From an uncultured Bacteroidales bacterium (lineage in GTDB: Bacteria > Bacteroidota > Bacteroidia > Bacteroidales > UBA932), in the NCBI GenBank assembly GCA_947630665.1, contig CANRID010000017.1, positions 1-46,053 of the forward strand: a stretch of 46,053 nucleotides of DNA, written 5' to 3'. A program made the position numbers and the translations under genes. This document shows, one piece after another, positions 28,047 through 36,887 of the stretch; position 1 is the first letter of the stretch; every line of letters begins with the position of its first letter. A model generated the notes under the pieces. It did not search any database. It was not told where the DNA came from and saw only the letters and a list, made by a program, of their open reading frames with translations.

Positions 28047-28108
28047 GTTGATTATATAAGGGAAATGTAATTACCTGAGACTTGTATCGAAGAATTCGAA
28101 ATACCATG

Positions 28109-28139
28109 CAAAGGTATAATTAAGTAGCAAATAAACAAA
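28109..28139 (-). promoter_or_regulatory. Promoter of rho
   Basis: Minus strand TTTG (28139-28136), 19 bases, TACCTTTG (28116-28109): both boxes match the Bacteroidota consensus at ideal spacing. The start near 28102 leaves a leader of about 56 bases. Confidence 0.75.
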
Positions 28140-28158
28140 AAAAATTTCCCTTATTTAT

Positions 28159-28542
28159 CTATTTTGCGGCTATAACATCCACTTCTATCAAAGACGCTTT
28201 GGGAAGGGCGGCCACCTGATAAGCGACTCTGGCCGGATACGGCTCGGTAAAATATTGGGCATAAATCTGATTCAGGATGCCGAAATTTCCCATATCCGAA
28301 AGGTAAACGGTGGTTTTCACTACATCCTTAAACGAATATCCTCCCTCTTCCAGGATATACCCGATATTCTTGAACACCTGATGAGCCTGCTCCTCGATGC
28401 CTCCGGGTACGAATTCGCCCGTTTTCACATCGATAGGCAACTGCCCTGAAACATACATGATACCATTCGCCACCACGGCCTGATTATAAGGACCGATTGC
28501 TTTGGGAGCCAACGGGCTCGCTACGATTTTCTTTTCCATCAT
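28159..28542 (-). CDS. RidA-family enamine/imine deaminase
   Basis: A 127-residue cytosolic protein of the YjgF/YER057c/UK114 family. RidA hydrolyses reactive 2-aminoacrylate and related imines released by PLP enzymes. Signature features are present: YNQAVVANGIMYVSGQLPID near 18-37, the C-terminal PARVAYQVAALPKASLIEVDVIA with the arginine that grips the substrate carboxylate, and the trimer-forming fold length. Two ATGs lie side by side (28540-28542 and 28537-28539); either may start. It lies 52 bases after lptD on the same strand and may be transcribed with it. Confidence 0.93.
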   Translation of the reverse strand: MMEKKIVASPLAPKAIGPYNQAVVANGIMYVSGQLPIDVKTGEFVPGGIEEQAHQVFKNIGYILEEGGYSFKDVVKTTVYLSDMGNFGILNQIYAQYFTEPYPARVAYQVAALPKASLIEVDVIAAK

Positions 28543-28594
28543 TCAATTATTTAAAATTATTTATCGAAATTTTATACGGAGATATCATATCGTC

Positions 28595-31531
28595 TTAAAA
28601 CCGGTCCCAGTAACTTGCATTTTTCTTGAACTGCAACAAGTCCGCCAGTGCGGAAGCCTTGGCATTGATTCTGAAGCTCCAGCTCTCCCATTGTCCGTTG
28701 GGAATCCATGAAACGGATATTACGAAACAATGCAAATCGTAGGAACCGCTCAATTGGGTAGTGGTCAATTTCATTTTAGTAAGATCCACCCCGGTATTGA
28801 GGTTGAAGTTCAATTGGGGAGTAAGCCTCAACTGTGCGGAAATGCCTAACGTCTGCAGATGATTATGCTTTACCAGCAGCTCGTCGTTGGCATACTGGTA
28901 GGAACGGCTGTAAGAATAGCTGTAATTCAGGCCCACTGACCACGGAGTATTGGGATCCATATAATACACCCATCCTCCGGGAATATATTCTCCGGTAACA
29001 GGATGATAATATATTCTCTGATACGAGCTTTCCTGGGAGCCATTATTGGCACGGGTTCCTCCCTGGGGCTGATAATCGCTTCCTAACCGGCTTTTTCCTT
29101 CCCCCGAAAACTGATACGACAAAGATGCGCTGGCATTGGTCAGGCGGGCCAGCTTAAAGCCTCCTTCCTTTACGATATTGAACGTCTTGATCCGCTGTCC
29201 GCGCTCATTGACGGCGTACGGATCGAGAGAGGCATTGGCCGAAATCCCCATTTTTCCGAATACCGTCGTGTTCATATTGATACTGATATTGGAAAGATTC
29301 ATGGAATCCGCCATGAAATTATAATTCCCGCCGATGGACAATTGATCGATCAGCTTGATTTTCTTCACCCCCTTGCCCGTGGTATCGTTACGGTCCCGCA
29401 CTTTGGCTTCCAGATTATTCCCGATAGAGAATCCCATACTGGCCGCCTTTCCTCTTCCCGGAGGAGAATAAATCTGGCCTTCATATTTATTATAGTTCAC
29501 CACATGCTGTATGCCGTTGGCATCCACATAACTCATGGAAGTATAACCGTTGCCCCGCGTTCCCATTTCCGGCTGATAGCTGAAAGACAGGGACGGAGTC
29601 ACCATGTGGCGGATCGCCTCTATCCTGCGCTTTTTCCCGAAATTGAACAATCCGTATATACGGGTACTCAAGGAGAGGCCCGCCGAAAATGTCTGGGTAA
29701 TGCCGAAGGTGCTGAAAGGGTCGGAATAATCGGTTACGAGCGTCTGCCGTTCCTCGTCAAATCTTCTTGTCGCATTCTGAAAATACCAGTTCATTCCGTA
29801 GTTCACCGACGGAGACCCCTGGATATATTTAAATAAGGTAAAAGTCGGAAGCCCTATGCTGAAATTATGCCTTATCCCGTTACGCATCTTTTTCCAGAAA
29901 TCCGGATTTTTAAGCTCGCTGGTCTTGAAATTGATCTTATTCTCCATCACCGCGCTGTAATTGAATGCGAACGATTCGTAAAACTTCTCTTTTCCCACCC
30001 GTTCCTTCCTCCGGAAAGGATAGATCCGGCTTACGGTAAAAGTAAGGTTCGGCAAGGTAATGGCATAGGAGCTGTCAAGGGAACTCTGGCTGTGCAAAGC
30101 GTTCACCGAAAGGCTGAAAGGCGTTCCCTGCCATACTTTTCCATAGGAAATGGAAGAGGATATCTGGTTCTGGAGCGCCTGCTCTATGGTAGTGGAATTA
30201 TACCGGCTGTTGGAAGGGCTGGAAAAATTCACCGAGGCTCTGAAAGAAGTTCCCGGACGGGCCTTGGAATCCTGCGAATGGCTCCATTGCACCGAAAAGT
30301 TCTTGGTCTGGAAAAAATCCGGAGCCCCCTTCTCCCCCGTCTGGTCGGTTGACCAGTTGACGGAGAAATTCCCGTCGTATTTATATCTTTTTCTATACCG
30401 GGAATTCAGTTGCAGCCCCCATGAACCCAGCGAATAAATATCCGCGGTGGCCGACAGATCCAGATGATCTCCGAACACGAAATAATAACCTAACCCCCGC
30501 AGGAAAAAACCCCTGGCGACCTCCTCTCCATAGGAAGGCACCAAAATGCCGCTGCTGCGGCCCGCGGCGAATTTGGGAACGAATCCGAACGGAAGCGCAA
30601 ACGGAGTGGGTACATCCTCCAGCACCACGAAAGCGGGTCCGAACACGGTCTTCTGCCCCCCGTTGGGATCTGTAATGACTTTGGCCGCAGTCATTTTCAA
30701 ATAAAAATGCGGATGGTCCAGCTCGCAAGTGGTATATCGGCCTTTGGCGATATTTATGGAATTGTCCGGCATTTTCTTCAAAAACTCTCCATGCAGATAC
30801 CCCTCCCCCTGCTGCGTGGTCATATTGGTGATCTTGGCCTTCTTGGAATCGAAATTATAATAAACCGTCTCCATTTCGGAAGTATTCTCCCCCTCTTTCA
30901 TGACGGGTCTGCCTACGATCGTGCCGGTGGTATCGGGAAGACCTTTGGCGAATACGGTCTTGGCATCCATATCATAAGCCATATAATCGGCCGTCAGCTC
31001 CATATTATCGTACCGGACCGTCACGTCGCCGTAATAATAGATCATTTTCCTGCCGTTGGAAAAGTCCTCTATCACCGAATCGCGTGCCTGGGAGAAAACC
31101 GGAACCTTAAGGCTGCTGTTATTCACCGCCGTATCGGCCAGCGCCAGCGAATCCCGGCGGGCCAGGGTATCCTGTACCGGTATGAGGGATGAATCCGCCG
31201 TCACCGGGAGTTCTTCCGCAGCGCGGAGAGTCTTCAAGGTGTCTTCCCGGACCTTCCCATTCCGTTTTTTATTTTTATTCCGTCCCGTATTCTGCTTCTG
31301 TTCCGCAGGCACATCCCGCACATCCGCCGCATTCTCCATATCTTCCGGATCCGGCATATCGGGCATCCGCTGTGCCGGTATCCCGGACGCTTCCCCCCTC
31401 CGGGCGCCGGATTCTTTCATCTTTTGAAGAAAATCCATCTGCAACCCGTTCCCGACGGCTACGGCTGGCACCTGCCGGATGCAAAAAACAACGGCTATGG
31501 CAGCGAATATGCTCACTAAATACTTGGACAT
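28595..31531 (-). CDS. lptD: LPS-assembly outer-membrane protein LptD (Bacteroidota type)
   Basis: A 978-residue outer-membrane protein that inserts lipopolysaccharide into the outer leaflet. Signal peptide about 1-26. A low-complexity Pro/Asp/Lys-rich linker (about 40-150) precedes an OstA/LptA-like beta-jellyroll (about 155-290; FSNGRKMIYYYGDVTVRYDN, then the ANNOTATED-like repeats LTADYMAYDMDAKTVFAKG). A large barrel (about 300-978) follows, with FALPFGFVPKFAAGRSSGI at the junction. Long barrels of this form are annotated as LptD in Bacteroidota. The N-terminal linker is absent from the E. coli protein. It diverges from the amidase gene; the promoters face each other. Confidence 0.88.
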   Translation of the reverse strand: MSKYLVSIFAAIAVVFCIRQVPAVAVGNGLQMDFLQKMKESGARRGEASGIPAQRMPDMPDPEDMENAADVRDVPAEQKQNTGRNKNKKRNGKVREDTLKTLRAAEELPVTADSSLIPVQDTLARRDSLALADTAVNNSSLKVPVFSQARDSVIEDFSNGRKMIYYYGDVTVRYDNMELTADYMAYDMDAKTVFAKGLPDTTGTIVGRPVMKEGENTSEMETVYYNFDSKKAKITNMTTQQGEGYLHGEFLKKMPDNSINIAKGRYTTCELDHPHFYLKMTAAKVITDPNGGQKTVFGPAFVVLEDVPTPFALPFGFVPKFAAGRSSGILVPSYGEEVARGFFLRGLGYYFVFGDHLDLSATADIYSLGSWGLQLNSRYRKRYKYDGNFSVNWSTDQTGEKGAPDFFQTKNFSVQWSHSQDSKARPGTSFRASVNFSSPSNSRYNSTTIEQALQNQISSSISYGKVWQGTPFSLSVNALHSQSSLDSSYAITLPNLTFTVSRIYPFRRKERVGKEKFYESFAFNYSAVMENKINFKTSELKNPDFWKKMRNGIRHNFSIGLPTFTLFKYIQGSPSVNYGMNWYFQNATRRFDEERQTLVTDYSDPFSTFGITQTFSAGLSLSTRIYGLFNFGKKRRIEAIRHMVTPSLSFSYQPEMGTRGNGYTSMSYVDANGIQHVVNYNKYEGQIYSPPGRGKAASMGFSIGNNLEAKVRDRNDTTGKGVKKIKLIDQLSIGGNYNFMADSMNLSNISINMNTTVFGKMGISANASLDPYAVNERGQRIKTFNIVKEGGFKLARLTNASASLSYQFSGEGKSRLGSDYQPQGGTRANNGSQESSYQRIYYHPVTGEYIPGGWVYYMDPNTPWSVGLNYSYSYSRSYQYANDELLVKHNHLQTLGISAQLRLTPQLNFNLNTGVDLTKMKLTTTQLSGSYDLHCFVISVSWIPNGQWESWSFRINAKASALADLLQFKKNASYWDRF

Positions 31532-31571
31532 CCGGAAGAGTTAATTTATGGAATTTTTGTTTTTTTATTAG

Positions 31572-31579
31572 TACTTTTG
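31572..31579 (+). promoter_or_regulatory. -7 box of the amidase promoter
   Basis: TACTTTTG, a perfect TAnnTTTG match, 36 bases before the ATG at 31615. A second, weaker box (CATTTTTG, 31599-31606) lies nearer the gene. It faces the lptD box 8 bases away. Confidence 0.55.
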
Positions 31580-31587
31580 CAAAAATG

Positions 31588-31595
31588 CAAATTTA
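31588..31595 (-). promoter_or_regulatory. -7 box of the lptD promoter
   Basis: Minus strand TAAATTTG matches TAnnTTTG. The predicted start near 31581 leaves a leader of about 50 bases, overlapping the start of the amidase transcript. No -33 box is clear. Confidence 0.5.
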
Positions 31596-31614
31596 ATACA
31601 TTTTTGCGACTAAT

Positions 31615-32739
31615 ATGCCATTCAATCCTGTCAAACTTTTCAAAACGATACTCATCTGCGCCGGCATGCTGGCCGGAACCCTCTCCTACGGGCAATCCGG
31701 AAGCACTTTTACAAAATTAAAGACCGTCGTGATAGATCCGGGACACGGAGGGTACGATGCAGGCTGCATCAGCAAAAACGGAAAATACAAGGAAAAAAAT
31801 ATCGCTTTGTCCGTCTCCTTGAAATTGGGAGCCCTGATAAAGGAAAAATATCCGGAGGTTAAAGTCCTCTATACGCGCAGTACGGACAAATTCGTGGAAT
31901 TGGGAGAAAGGGCGGCCATAGCCAACCGCAACAAAGCCGATCTGTTCATTTCCATCCATGTAAATTCCACCAAATCGACCCAGGCCTCAGGTACGGAAAC
32001 CTGGGTGATGGGTACCCATAAAAGCGAATCGAATTTTGAATTATGCAAGGCCGAGAACTCGGTCATCAAATTAGAAAACGACTACGAATCCAAATACGAG
32101 GGCTTCGACCCGAATTCTCCCGAATCCTATATCATTTTTTCCCTGCTCCAAAATACCCATTTGGAGCAAAGCCTGCAATTGGCCGGCCATATCCAGAAAC
32201 ACTTCGGAAAGGGACCCATCTACACCAACCGCGGCGTAAAACAGGGCGGGCTGCTCGTATTATGGAAAACCACCATGCCGTCTGTTCTGGTGGAAATAGG
32301 CTTCCTGTCCAATCCTAAAGATTACAATATCCTTATCAATAAAGAAAAACAGAACCAGATCGCCGGAAGGATTTTCAATGCCTTCCAGTCTTACAAAGAA
32401 GATTATGAAAGCGGCGGAAAAACCGGTACAGAATCCGCCGGAACCGCTGTCGGGAACACCCCTCCGGCGATTGCACCCCGTACGGATGCCGGGCGGGAGG
32501 ACAATTCCGGCGCCTTTTTCAGCATTCAGATTCTGTCGGTGAACAAAATACTGGCAAACAACGCCCCGGACCTTAAGGGCAGAAAAGATTATACCTACAT
32601 TAAAGTGGGGAACCTGTATAAATATTGTGTGGGGAAATACAACTCCCGGCAAGAGGCCGCCAAAAATCTTCCTGATGTGCGGAAAACTTTTCCCGGAGCA
32701 TTCGTCATACAAATTAAAGATGGAAAAATAGTAAAATAA
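31615..32739 (+). CDS. N-acetylmuramoyl-L-alanine amidase with C-terminal SPOR domain
   Basis: A 374-residue exported zinc amidase that cuts the bond between MurNAc and the peptide stem during cell separation. Signal peptide about 1-26. The Amidase_3 domain (about 37-262) shows TVVIDPGHGGYDAG (zinc His), the KNIALSVSLKLG helix, DLFISIHVNS (zinc His), and VLVEIGFLSNPKD with the catalytic Glu. A linker rich in Gly/Pro/Thr follows (about 265-298), then a SPOR-like domain (about 300-374, FFSIQILSVNKIL and YKYCVGKYNSRQEAAKNLPDV), which binds denuded septal glycan. The MCE gene starts 32 bases later, a frequent Bacteroidota pairing. Confidence 0.95.
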   Translation: MPFNPVKLFKTILICAGMLAGTLSYGQSGSTFTKLKTVVIDPGHGGYDAGCISKNGKYKEKNIALSVSLKLGALIKEKYPEVKVLYTRSTDKFVELGERAAIANRNKADLFISIHVNSTKSTQASGTETWVMGTHKSESNFELCKAENSVIKLENDYESKYEGFDPNSPESYIIFSLLQNTHLEQSLQLAGHIQKHFGKGPIYTNRGVKQGGLLVLWKTTMPSVLVEIGFLSNPKDYNILINKEKQNQIAGRIFNAFQSYKEDYESGGKTGTESAGTAVGNTPPAIAPRTDAGREDNSGAFFSIQILSVNKILANNAPDLKGRKDYTYIKVGNLYKYCVGKYNSRQEAAKNLPDVRKTFPGAFVIQIKDGKIVK

Positions 32740-32771
32740 TTAGTAAATTCGCAGATTCAAATAATTCAGGC

Positions 32772-33686
32772 ATGAAAAAAATGAATAACGCACAGAGAAT
32801 CGGCTTATTTGTAATCATTACATTGGTAGCGATCTATATTGTAATAAATTTTCTGAAGGGACAGGACTTATTCAACAAAAATATCAAATATTATACGGTT
32901 TTCGAAGATGTGGAAGGGCTTACGGCCACGGGTCCGGTTTATATCCGCGGACTGAAGGTGGGAACGGTGGAAAGCATCAAATACGACAACTCGGACGGCA
33001 ATTTCGTCGTCAGGATTTCGGTCAAATCGGACTATGCGATTCCTCTGAACTCGGTAGCGGAAATATACAGCGCAGACATACTGGGAGGCAAATCCGTCCG
33101 GATCAACTTGGGCGACAGCAATATACAGGCAAAAGAAAACGATACGCTCCAGAGCAATACGGTACCCGATATGATCACCATGCTTGCCAACGGAGTCGGT
33201 CCTCTCAAGGAACAGGCACAGCAGCTGATGGCCAATATGAACGTTACTTTGGACAATATCAACTCCATCTTAGATTCGAATGCCAAAGCCAATCTCTCCC
33301 AAACCTTTTATAATCTGAACCGCACCCTGAAAAACGCGGAAGGTATCAGCCGCAACCTGAACGATCTTTCGCCCGAAATCAAAGAACTCATCCAGAATCT
33401 TTCGGTGCTTTCCCAGAATCTGAATACGGGCAGCGAAGACCTGAACGCGTCGCTGAAAAACATAAACCGGATCACCGGCGGACTGTCGGAAGCCGATCTG
33501 AAAACCACTATCGAAAACTTGGGAAATCTGCTGGAGAAAATCCAGGATCCCGACGGGTCTGTCGGGAAGCTCCTTACTACCGACTCTCTGCACAATTCTA
33601 TCGAGAACCTCGTGAAAGACGTGGACAATCTAATAGAAAAAATTACGGAAAATCCTAAAAAATATATTAAAATAAGCGTATTTTAA
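32772..33686 (+). CDS. MCE/MlaD-family lipid-transport protein
   Basis: A 304-residue protein with one N-terminal membrane anchor (about 10-28, IGLFVIITLVAIYIVINFL) and a periplasmic MCE domain (about 38-115; YYTVFEDVEGLTATGPVYIRG, then IYSADILGGKSVRINLG). The rest (about 130-304) is a long helical region with repeated L-N-x-L and N-L-S motifs, forming the channel-like tail of MlaD proteins. It is the substrate-binding part of an ABC-type system that moves phospholipids between the membranes. MlaE and MlaF genes are not next to it. Probably co-transcribed with the amidase. Length is in the usual range. Confidence 0.92.
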   Translation: MKKMNNAQRIGLFVIITLVAIYIVINFLKGQDLFNKNIKYYTVFEDVEGLTATGPVYIRGLKVGTVESIKYDNSDGNFVVRISVKSDYAIPLNSVAEIYSADILGGKSVRINLGDSNIQAKENDTLQSNTVPDMITMLANGVGPLKEQAQQLMANMNVTLDNINSILDSNAKANLSQTFYNLNRTLKNAEGISRNLNDLSPEIKELIQNLSVLSQNLNTGSEDLNASLKNINRITGGLSEADLKTTIENLGNLLEKIQDPDGSVGKLLTTDSLHNSIENLVKDVDNLIEKITENPKKYIKISVF

Positions 33687-33915
33687 TTTCACTTGTCATT
33701 CAAATAAAAATTCGCTCTTCGCAACCGTGCAGAGTATAAGATATTTACACATTAACCATTTGAATATCAATCGATTATTCTTAAGTAAATTTTTTAATTT
33801 GATTTTAAGCATATTAAGTTTTTTTTGAAAAAAACAATAGGTTTTCTTTTTTTTTATAAAATTTTTTTCCCCATTTTTGTGAGGCAATCTTGAAACAAAC
33901 TCCATAGAGTTACAG
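33687..33915. other. Very AT-rich dnaA leader with a probable -7 box
   Basis: This 229-base gap is dominated by A and T runs, especially 33781-33870. CATTTTTG at 33872-33879 matches the -7 consensus at 7 of 8 positions and would start transcription about 30 bases before dnaA. I looked for DnaA boxes (TTATnCACA) on both strands and saw none; the nearest is a weak TTTACACAT at 33744-33752. The AT-rich tract could serve as an unwinding element, but an origin is not supported. Confidence 0.4.
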
Positions 33916-35334
33916 ATGAACGAACCTCAACATATTCAGGTATGGAATAATTGTCTCCGCATCATAAAAGATGTGGTTCCTCCCGCCAGTTTTAAAACCT
34001 GGTTCGAACCTATAAAATCCGTAAGTCTGGAAGGATCCACCTTTACCATAGAGGTTCCGTCGGAGTTTTTCAGGGAATATCTGGAAGAACATTTCATCGA
34101 CTTTATCAGCAAAGCGTTAAAACGGGAGATCGGTCACAGCGCCAGATTGCAGTACCGCGTGAAAGTCATGCAGGACATTTCGGTCACCTATCCGCAGCAA
34201 TCTTGCCATGAGCTGAGAAACAAAAGCGTTCCCTTTCCGCAAAGAGAGAACCATGTCATCAGCAATCCGTTTGTCATTCCGGGATTGCAGCAACTGAATA
34301 TCGACCCGCAGCTGAATCCTGTCTATTGCTTTTCCAATTACATAGAAGGGGATTGCAATCGGTTAGGGAGATCCGCAGGGCTGTCCATTGCGCAGAATCC
34401 GGGCAGGAACGCCTTTAATCCGCTGTTCATTTACGGAGGTCCCGGATTGGGAAAAACTCATCTGGCACAGGCTATCGGGATAGAAATAAAAGAGAAATTT
34501 CCGGAAAAAATCGTACTGTACGTAAGCGCCAACCGTTTCCAGACCCAATATATGGATGCGGTGAATATAAAGAACAAGCTGACGGATTTTCTGCATTTTT
34601 ATCAGATGATAGATGTTCTGATAATCGATGATGTACATGAATTTGCGGAAAAGGCGGGTACTCAAAACGCTTTTTTCCATATTTTCAATCACTTGCATCA
34701 ATCCGGAAAGCAACTGGTCCTTACTTCGGACAAAGCGCCCGCCGATCTGCAAGGGCTGGAACAACGGCTCCTCTCGCGGTTCAAGTGGGGTTTATCCGCC
34801 GAACTGAATCCGCCTACTTTCGAGACCCGGGTGGCTATCTTGAAAGCCAAAAGCTTTAAAGACGGCATCGAGCTGCCGGACGAGGTGGTCGATTTCCTGG
34901 CGTCCAAAGTAACCGGCAATATCCGGGAAATAGAAGGAACCCTGATTTCTCTGATCGCCCACGCCACGCTCAACCGCGAAACCATTACGCTGGATCTGGC
35001 GCAAAGGCTGACAGAAAAAATAGTGAATGTCAGCAAGGAGGATATATCCCTGAACAAAATACAGACCGCCGTCTGCGAATATTTCGGCATTCCTTCCGAA
35101 TCCATCCTTTCCAACACCCGCAAACGGGAAATCGTACAGGCGCGGCAGATTGCCATGTACTTGGGAAGGAATCTTACCAAAACCTCCTTAGCCTCCATCG
35201 GCGCCCAGATCGGAGGAAAGAATCATGCCACCGTGCTGCACGCCTGCAATACGGTATCCGATCTGATTGAAACCGACCGGAATTTCCGCCGGTATGTAAC
35301 GGATATTGAGAAACGGCTGCGTCCCGACAGCTAA
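33916..35334 (+). CDS. dnaA: Chromosomal replication initiator DnaA
   Basis: A 472-residue AAA+ protein that opens the origin. Domain I (about 1-82; VWNNCLRIIKDVVPPASFKTWFEPI split by position) binds helicase loaders. A linker leads to domain III (about 130-350) with Walker A GGPGLGKTH (about 174-182), Walker B VLIIDDVHEF, sensor and arginine-finger motifs (EQRLLSRFKWGL). Domain IV (about 370-472) has the DNA-binding helix-turn-helix with the signature GGKNHATVLHACNTV. The family consensus has an acidic residue where this protein has Asn (K-D-H in relatives). The start ATG at 33916 is preceded by a probable promoter. It stands alone between the MCE and dipeptidase genes. Confidence 0.97.
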   Translation: MNEPQHIQVWNNCLRIIKDVVPPASFKTWFEPIKSVSLEGSTFTIEVPSEFFREYLEEHFIDFISKALKREIGHSARLQYRVKVMQDISVTYPQQSCHELRNKSVPFPQRENHVISNPFVIPGLQQLNIDPQLNPVYCFSNYIEGDCNRLGRSAGLSIAQNPGRNAFNPLFIYGGPGLGKTHLAQAIGIEIKEKFPEKIVLYVSANRFQTQYMDAVNIKNKLTDFLHFYQMIDVLIIDDVHEFAEKAGTQNAFFHIFNHLHQSGKQLVLTSDKAPADLQGLEQRLLSRFKWGLSAELNPPTFETRVAILKAKSFKDGIELPDEVVDFLASKVTGNIREIEGTLISLIAHATLNRETITLDLAQRLTEKIVNVSKEDISLNKIQTAVCEYFGIPSESILSNTRKREIVQARQIAMYLGRNLTKTSLASIGAQIGGKNHATVLHACNTVSDLIETDRNFRRYVTDIEKRLRPDS

Positions 35335-35355
35335 ACCGGCCTCTTTTCCTTTAAG

Positions 35356-35387
35356 TTTGGTTCCCTGAAAAATTTTCTCCAACTTTG
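35356..35387 (+). promoter_or_regulatory. Promoter of the histidine dipeptidase-rpe unit
   Basis: TTTG (35356-35359), 20 bases, CAACTTTG (35380-35387; one mismatch to TAnnTTTG). The predicted start near 35394 is too close to the TTG at 35396 for that codon to be used, which supports the ATG at 35414. Confidence 0.65.
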
Positions 35388-35413
35388 TAAAACAGTTGAT
35401 AATTTTTACAGCC

Positions 35414-36850
35414 ATGACTACCGAAACCATTCTGGACATTTTCAAGACAATCACCACCATTCCGCGGGAAAGCGGACATGAAGAAAAAATCATAGAATTT
35501 CTCCGGGAATTCGCCCGAAACCACAACCTGCCCTGCCGCACGGACCGGGCGGGGAACGTACTGATTATAAAGGAAGCTGCAAAAGGGAAAGAGGATGTCC
35601 CGACAGTTATCTTGCAAAGCCATTCGGATATGGTATGCGAGAAGAACGCCGGCGCGGAACACGATTTTTCCAAAGATCCCATCCGGTATGTAGAGGAAGA
35701 CGGATGGCTGATAGCCAAAGACACCACCTTGGGAGCGGATTGCGGCATAGGGATGGCCGCCCAACTGGCCCTGCTGGCGGATTCTTCCCGACCGTACGGA
35801 AAAATAGAAGCCCTGTTCACTACTTCGGAAGAAACGGGTATGGACGGAGCGCACGCTTTGGAAAGCGGTTTCATGTCGGGAAAAATATTAATCAACTTGG
35901 ATTCGGAAGACGAAGGGGAACTTTTTATAGGATGCGCCGGAGGATTGGATACGACGGCCGTTTTCAAATATTCTCCCCGGGCGGCCGGAAACGGACTTCT
36001 TCAATACCGTATCTCCATTACGGGAGGATTGGGAGGCCATAGCGGCGACGACATAGACAAGGGCCGGGCCAATGCCAACAAGCTGCTGAGCCGTTTTCTG
36101 TACGAAGCCATGGACAAGACTTCGATAGAGTTGTATTCGATAGAGGGAGGAAATAAACGCAACGCCATCGCACGGGAAGCCTCAGCCGTTATCGGGTATA
36201 AGAAAAGCGCCGGGAAAAGCCTGATGAATTTATTTTCATCCTTCCGGGAACAAATAAAGGAAGAATACCGAGCGAGCGATCCGGGAATAGACGCGCAGTT
36301 CGTCCCAGTGGAAAATTTCAAGAAAGCCATGGATCCGCAAACCGCCCGCAACCTGATATGCGCCCTTCATTGCGCACCGCACGGAGTGCTGGCCATGAGC
36401 GCGGAGATGAAAGGCCTCGTGGAAACTTCCACCAATCTGGCTTCGATAAAAATGATACCCGGCAACCGGGTCCGCATCGGCACCAGCCAGCGGAGTTCCA
36501 TAAACAGCGCCCGCAAATATGCGGCTGCCCAAGTGGAGAGCCTTTTCCGTCTGGCCGGCGCGAAAGTGACTCACGAATCGGAATATCCGGGATGGAAGCC
36601 CAAATTGGATTCCTATATACTCCGCGTATCCGGACAAGCCTACAAAAACCTTTTCGGGAAAGAGCCTGTAATACGGGCCATTCACGCGGGTCTGGAATGC
36701 GGTCTGTTCTTAGATAAATTCCCGGAGCTGGATATGATCTCCTTCGGTCCTACCATCCGCGGCGTCCATGCACCCGGAGAAAGGCTCGAGCTGGCCTCGG
36801 TGGACAAATTCCGGAAACTGTTGGAAGAGATTCTTGCCAATATCCGGTAA
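35414..36850 (+). CDS. pepD: Aminoacyl-histidine dipeptidase (M20 family, PepD type)
   Basis: A 478-residue cytosolic zinc peptidase that splits Xaa-His and other dipeptides. Metal and catalytic residues of the M20 fold are visible: LQSHSDMVCEKN (His70, Asp72), TTLGADCGIG (bridging Asp109) and TTSEETGMDGA (general-base Glu-Glu). A lid/dimerisation domain (about 200-380) includes the typical GLGGHSGDDIDKGRANANKL stretch, whose His contributes to the active site of the partner subunit. The frame is open to a TTG at 35396, but the ATG at 35414 fits the promoter and family start (MTTETILDIF). rpe follows after 37 bases. Confidence 0.94.
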   Translation: MTTETILDIFKTITTIPRESGHEEKIIEFLREFARNHNLPCRTDRAGNVLIIKEAAKGKEDVPTVILQSHSDMVCEKNAGAEHDFSKDPIRYVEEDGWLIAKDTTLGADCGIGMAAQLALLADSSRPYGKIEALFTTSEETGMDGAHALESGFMSGKILINLDSEDEGELFIGCAGGLDTTAVFKYSPRAAGNGLLQYRISITGGLGGHSGDDIDKGRANANKLLSRFLYEAMDKTSIELYSIEGGNKRNAIAREASAVIGYKKSAGKSLMNLFSSFREQIKEEYRASDPGIDAQFVPVENFKKAMDPQTARNLICALHCAPHGVLAMSAEMKGLVETSTNLASIKMIPGNRVRIGTSQRSSINSARKYAAAQVESLFRLAGAKVTHESEYPGWKPKLDSYILRVSGQAYKNLFGKEPVIRAIHAGLECGLFLDKFPELDMISFGPTIRGVHAPGERLELASVDKFRKLLEEILANIR

Positions 36851-36887
36851 TATACCGTATTTGCCGTAAATTCAAACCAAACCGACC

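Noticed and set aside
33687-33915. Possible replication origin upstream of dnaA
   Set aside because: The region is very AT-rich but has no consensus DnaA box on either strand; AT-richness alone is common before genes in this phylum.
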